Shown here piece after piece: positions 58,910 to 64,000 of a stretch of 64,000 nucleotides of DNA. The position numbers and the translations under genes are program-made. Source of the stretch: Physcomitrium patens (taxonomy: Eukaryota; Streptophyta; Bryopsida; Funariales; Funariaceae); NCBI RefSeq assembly GCF_000002425.4, contig NC_037256.1, forward strand, positions 18,159,982 through 18,223,981, in the 5' to 3' direction. The number at the start of each line of letters is the position of its first letter. Within the stretch, counting starts at the first letter, position 1. Under the pieces are notes generated by a model. The model was given only the letters and a program-made list of their open reading frames with translations, was not told the DNA's origin and made no database searches.

Positions 58910-61900
58910 CCAAGTACATTTAAATCCTTACTGATAGGTACAAGAGCTGTCATGCATACAATGAAAGAAGGGACATCTTTTGCTAAATATGCCTTATCTA
59001 TTTGTGATGGTAAAAAGACATCAAGAGGTATTTTTAGTGACTGTCAAGATTTTCAAGATATTTTTGAAAAGAAAAATATAGATATTTTTTCAAAATATTA
59101 ATCCTACAATTGTTCAATTGATTTACAAGAAAGAACTCAACTATTATTTAGACCAATCTATAACTCATTATAAAATGAGTTGGTTGCATTAAAAGATTAC
59201 ATTGACAAGAACTTATTTAAAAACTTCATACTCCATTGAAAATCTCTAGGAGGAGTTTCTATCTTATTTGTGAAGAAAAAGAATGGATCTTTTCAGATGT
59301 GCCTAGACTATTAAGTACTTAAGAAGATCACCATCAAGAATAGGTATCTCTTACCTCTGATTATAAGATTTCTTGACAAACTCAATCAAGCAAAGATCTA
59401 TATAAAAATAGATCTTTGAAAAGATACAACCAAGACTGTATCAAAGAAAGAATTGAATGAAAGAATGCTTTCTGAATTTAGTATGAACATTTTAAATATA
59501 ATGTCATGCCATTTGAATTCACAAATATACTAGTTGCTTTTCAACATCTCATGAATAATGTCATTTGTGAGTTTCTTGATGATTTTTTCATCTATTATTT
59601 AGACAACATTCTAATCTAATTTAAAAATATAAAAGAACATAAATTTCATATTTGTCATGTATTACAAAAACTTAGAGATGTAAGATTATATGCCAAGATG
59701 AAAAAGTGTATATTCTATACTATTCAAGTTAATTTCTTACAATATATCATTTCCAATGAAGGATTAATGATGGATCCTAAGAAGGTCCAAACTATCATGG
59801 ATTAGAAGGTTCTAAAAACAGTCACAAATGTGCAATGTTTTTTTAAATTCATTAATTATCTTTGATCTTCATCAATTTTTTTTTTCAAGTTTTGGCTCTT
59901 TTTACACATTTGACATATAAAGAGAAACTTGAGTAGAGTAAAGAAACTAAAACATCTTTTGAAGCCATGATTTTTTATTTTTTATTTTTTTTTGTTTTTT
60001 ATTTTTTATTTTTATATCAATTTTTATTGCATTGATTTTTTTAAGGCATTCTTTATAGAAAAAAATGCATCAAATTTTTCTAGGGATGTTATTTTATTAT
60101 AAATGAGAGCAGATGATATACTCCTATTGATAGCTTTTTATTCCAAAAAATATTTAGTAGCCAAAATTAACTATAAGATTTACAATAAAGAACTTTTTGT
60201 AATTAAAGATTTATTTTGAGAATGGCATCATTATCTAAAAGGAACTTCTAATCCAATTATTATATTTATAGGTCATAAGAATTTTAAGTACTTCATGTTG
60301 ATATATATTTTGAATTATCACCAAACTCATTGGAGTATGTTTTTATCAAGATTTAATTTCAAAATTAACTATAGACCTAAAAAATAATAAGATTTATTAA
60401 ATATATTTTTTAGATGTTCTTATCTTGTAACAAAGGAAAGAAATATAAATTTTGATCAATAAAAAATTATTCTCTTGAAGTTGGAATAATTTCATCTTTG
60501 AGCAATACAATAAACATTGATTATTAATTCAATCTTTTTCAAGCAAATTTAGTCAAGTATGCCTTTTGATCTTTTTATTCATGATATCAAGAATAATGCT
60601 TTTAAATCTTATGTTATTTTTAAGTTCAAATTTAAGAATAATTTACTCTAATTCAAAGAAAAATTATACATTTGAGAAGGCAAAGTAAGATTACATGTTC
60701 TTTAAGCTCATCATGACTTTCCAATATTTGGACATTTTGGATACAAAAAGACTTTGGAACTAATATCTAAAATTTTTTGGTGGCGTCAAATGTAGAAGGT
60801 AGTCAAAGACTTTGTACAATAATGTAATATTTGTTCAAGATCTAAAATTCCTCGTCATCAATCTTATGGACTTCTTTAGCAATTATCTATTTTGGTACAA
60901 CCATGGTCTTTTGTTTCTATGGATTTTATCATGGATCTTCCAATCTCAAGTTTATATGATTCAATCTTTGTGATAATAGATGATTTTACTAAGATGATGC
61001 ATTTTGTGCCATGTTCAAAATCTATCACTAGGAAAGAAATAATTAAGCTTTTTTTTTTATAACATCTATTACTATTATAGAATCTTCAAAGATATTATAT
61101 TGTATAGAGAGATTCAATTTATATCAAGATTTTAGAAAATCTTTTTTAAGATTTTAAAGATGTATATAAAGCTTTTTTTGGCTTTTTATTCTCAAATTAA
61201 TAGGCAAATGGAATGGATGAGTTAAGTTTTGGAGCAATATTTGATGTGTACCATCAATTATCATCAAGATGCTTAGACATCTTTTACCATAGGTAAAATT
61301 TATATGTAATAATTTATTACATATTTCTACTCAATTAATATCTTTCTTTACTAATTATGGTTATCATCCATAACTTATTACTTTTGATTTTTTTAAAGTT
61401 GATAATTCTATGGCAGATGATTTAGCAAATTATTTGTTAGAGCTACATGCAACAATAAAGGTGTAGTTAAAGAGAGCTCAAGAATAACAAAAGCTCAATG
61501 TAGATGCTTATCAAAAGGGTCAATTACAATTTAATGAAGATAATAAGGAATAGTTACTTTGTCATAATATCAAAAATACTTATCTTTATAACAAGTTGGA
61601 CTATCATAAGCTTGAATTTTTTTCTATTAGTGAATAAGTCAATCCTATTGTTTATTGATTATATCTACCAAAGTCTATTAAGATCCATCTTATATTGAAC
61701 GTGTCTCTTTTTAAGCCATTTAAGATAATAAATATCTTAGGTAGAAGAAAAATATCACTTTGCCTTATAGAAGTAGATATTAATCAAAAATTTGAAGTGA
61801 AAGAAGTCTTAGATTCAAAGAAGCACCAAAATAAGTTGAAATATCTTGTTCATTGGTACAAACATGATATTAATGAATACTCATGGGAGCCAACAAAGAA

Positions 61901-61940
61901 TCTTGTAAATACAGCAAAGAAAATTAAGGCTTTTTATTAA
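58910..61940 (+). pseudogene. E6 pol: RT, RNase H, integrase, chromodomain (broken)
   Basis: Starts with the protease/RT linker (LLIGTRAVMHTMKEG, 58930). RT remnants are FVKKKNGSFQMC near 59270 and YLDNILI near 59600, with YLDD changed to YLDN. RNase H is at about 60040-60300. Integrase is MDFIMDLPISSLYDSIFVI at 60930. The chromodomain at 61695-61940 is still open: KEVLDSKKHQNKLKYL then VHWYKHDINEYSWEPTKNL. A low-complexity T-rich stretch lies at 59968-60020. Confidence 0.75.
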
Positions 61941-62399
61941 CGATATCCATCAAAATTAACATAAAGAAATGCAAGATCCACAAAAAATGATGACCGCTCC
62001 TAGTTGATTGGTAGATTAGAAACTTACTCAATCATATATTGGTAGCTTGCAGAACAAGCTAACTATGTGGTGCACATATAAAAAAATTACATTGCAAGTT
62101 AAGATACATTGTCATATTATGTAAAGTCTTACTTAAGAATGCACTGAATACTTGGTTATCAAAGATAGAATGGAAATTACAACAACAAAATTTCAATTCT
62201 AATAGAATACTAAATAAACTTTAATTAAATCTTAAAAATATTAAATAAGCTTTAATAAAATTTAAAAGAAATTATAAAAGAAATAATAAGAAATTTTAAA
62301 GGAATTGAAAGAAAATCTACAATAAAATTTAAAAGAATCTTTAATAAGTCCTAAAAAATATTGAAATACTAAAAAATATATCTTAAATAAATTATAATA

Positions 62400-62710
62400 A
62401 AGTTCTAATTTAATCCTAATTGAAAATTTAATAGACTTTAATAAAATCGTAGACAAATCCTAAATCCTAAATCAAATTTTAAATCAAATCCTAGACAAAT
62501 TCTAAAATCTAAACCAAATCCTAAATTAAATCCTAGAAAAATCCGAAATCTTAAATCAAATCATAAATCAAATCTTGGAAAAAATTTAAATCCTAAATCA
62601 AATCTTAAATCAAATCCTAGACAAATCCTAAATCCTAAACCAAATTCAAAATGAATCTTTAATCTTAAACCAAACCTTGGACAAATCCTAAATCCTAAAT
62701 CAAATGTAGC
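62400..62710. repeat. AAATCCTA / AAATCAAATC short-period repeat
   Basis: About 300 bp built from imperfect AAATCCTAAATCA and AAATCCTAGAC units. The preceding 62140-62400 is a looser run of AAATT/TAATAAA repeats. The unit recalls plant telomere CCCTAAA with one C lost, but is not a telomere array. Confidence 0.7.
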
Positions 62711-62872
62711 ATTTAAATCTTTAGTTCTAATTTCTTTTGGACTATTATCTATTTACTAAGATAATTTGGTATAATATTTGAAGTAAGATCTTCTATAATA
62801 TAATAGATTCTTCACTCTTTTTATCCATTAGTTGTGTTACATTACAACAATATTATTGTATAGCATTGATTT

Positions 62873-64000
62873 TCTATCTAGAAATACAATGGATATTTAG
62901 CTGTAGAGAGTTTAGTTTTAACTTATTAGCCAAGCTCTAATAAGCTATTTAACCTTTAAAATAAAAGACAAATAAATTCCTCAATATCAAAAAGATATTA
63001 TACTAGTAAAATTTTTTATGTTTAAGAAGGTTTATATAGATGGCTTTCTAAAATATCTAGGAATTTCCTAACATTCTTGGTTATACCACATCATAACTAA
63101 CGATTTGCTGATAAGTTAGATTTTCAATAATTCCAAAGAAAATCCATAATCTCTTCTCAAAACCTTATCTTTATATTAAAATTTAATCATAGCTCCATAT
63201 ATCCATCTTCAATATATATATAAAGTCTTGACATCCAAAAAATTCCTTTACTTTATATAAAATACTCTTTGTATAAAATGCTCAAATTATAATAAAATTC
63301 CTTCAAACATATTTTTCTTATAAGGATTTTTTTCTTCTACATTTTTAGAAATTTATATCTTTCGATCCAACCGTTTTATTTTATAAAATTTATAGATAAT
63401 ATAGAATTTATCCTCGAATAATACTACAAAATAATTCAACCATAAAATTGCTATCAATCGTCTGACATCTTAAAAATCCTAGCAAGTACTTCAAACCCCA
63501 ATTCATAAGCACCTAAGTACTATTTTCTTCATATCTCACAAATCCAAAATCCAAATGCTAAAAAATTTATACATAAAGTTTATTAAAATGATTATACATA
63601 TTCTTGGAAATTTTGAGCCAAAATCTCATCAAATTGCTTAAGATATATGTCAAAACACAACCACTAGTGAATTAGGTCTCTTACTACCCTTAGATTTGTA
63701 AGTTCTGATTTCAACCTCCAATTTCTCCTTCATACTAATTTAAAGTCCATCAAAAAATATGTCAAAACTGTAGCCAAAAAAGTGTTTTCTTCATCTCCAA
63801 TGACCGATCCTTTGTTGCTTTCTGTACACATGCATTATACCCAAAAGAGTGACAGTAGGTACAAAATTGACACCTCGACTTTGAGTGCCTATATCTCCTT
63901 CATAAAAACTCTAATTGACTCAAAATTTGCACCAAAACCATAACCAAAAACTTGAATTTGCTGACCCTAGCTTCTAAAAGCTTGAATCACTCAAAAGTAT
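62873..64000 (-). repeat. R5: family R LTR, cut by the window edge
   Basis: Shares with R3 the opening ACAATGGATATTTAGC and, from 63230 on, the body also present in R2 and R4 (TTGAGCCAAAATCTCATCAA, CTTTGAGTGCC). Continues past 64000. Confidence 0.65.

Larger units (their letters stand above)
55010..62130 (+). mobile_element. E6: strongly decayed chromovirus-type element
   Basis: A relative of E1/H. The LTR end and leader occur twice (55010-55437, then 55438-55980). Gag follows to about 57085, then an R element in the opposite direction (to 58909), pol 58910-61940 and LTR-like scraps at 62000-62130 (AACAAGCTAACTATGTGGT). TATATATAGAGG at 55568 is followed 31 bases later by ACTCTTATCAA (55598-55608). 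The inner site TTGACAAGAAT is at 55774-55784. All frames are heavily broken. Confidence 0.75.

Noticed and set aside
62400..62710. CRISPR-like or true telomere array
   Set aside because: Units are short and irregular, without unique spacers, and the word differs from the plant telomere repeat.

Overview
This is a stretch of plant nuclear DNA, very A+T rich outside its genes. It holds two spliced host genes at the edges of a large field of LTR retrotransposons. The introns of both host genes are short: the Argonaute introns run about 70 to 330 bp. That, with the low GC, fits a bryophyte better than a seed plant, but the lineage is an inference and not secure.

Layout. (1) 1-2325, minus strand: the first five coding exons of a sterol 3-beta-glucosyltransferase (UGT80 family), which runs off the left edge. 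A possible 5' leader exon lies near 4.2-4.45 kb. (2) 6.3-43.9 kb: nested Ty3/gypsy chromovirus-type elements. A decayed plus-strand element, here called H, begins at 6810. It has been broken by E1 (7007-14190, target duplication CATGT), E2 plus an R-type LTR (15371-17669), E5 (19087-25407, duplication CTTAT), E3 (25801-32337, duplication GCGTA) and a solo LTR (32800-33137, duplication ATGTA), and then by a rearranged minus-strand element E4. E1's own 3' LTR carries another solo LTR (duplication GTATG). A Ty1/copia remnant (39.4-42.0 kb) and several LTR scraps follow. (3) 44.4-53.4 kb: a complete AGO4-clade Argonaute gene of 19 coding exons encoding 923 residues, plus two GC-rich upstream blocks that I cannot identify. 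(4) 55.0-64.0 kb: another decayed chromovirus-type element (E6), split by an unrelated long-LTR element (family R), and a second R LTR at the right edge.

How the parts relate. The AGO4 clade acts in RNA-directed DNA methylation of transposons, and this gene lies next to several inverted LTR pairs that could yield double-stranded RNA. That functional link is only inferred.

The most novel material is in the E1/E3/E4/E5/H/E6 family. (a) An 11-nt site starting exactly two bases inside the LTR is complementary, exactly or nearly, to the predicted first 11 nt of the element's own transcript. This is the arrangement known for Tf1-type self-priming. (b) An extra, diverged but conserved reading frame of unknown function lies between the chromodomain and the 3' LTR. 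(c) A roughly 103-bp leader module is present once, twice or three times. (d) E1 has a canonical -1 frameshift heptamer at the gag/pol overlap.
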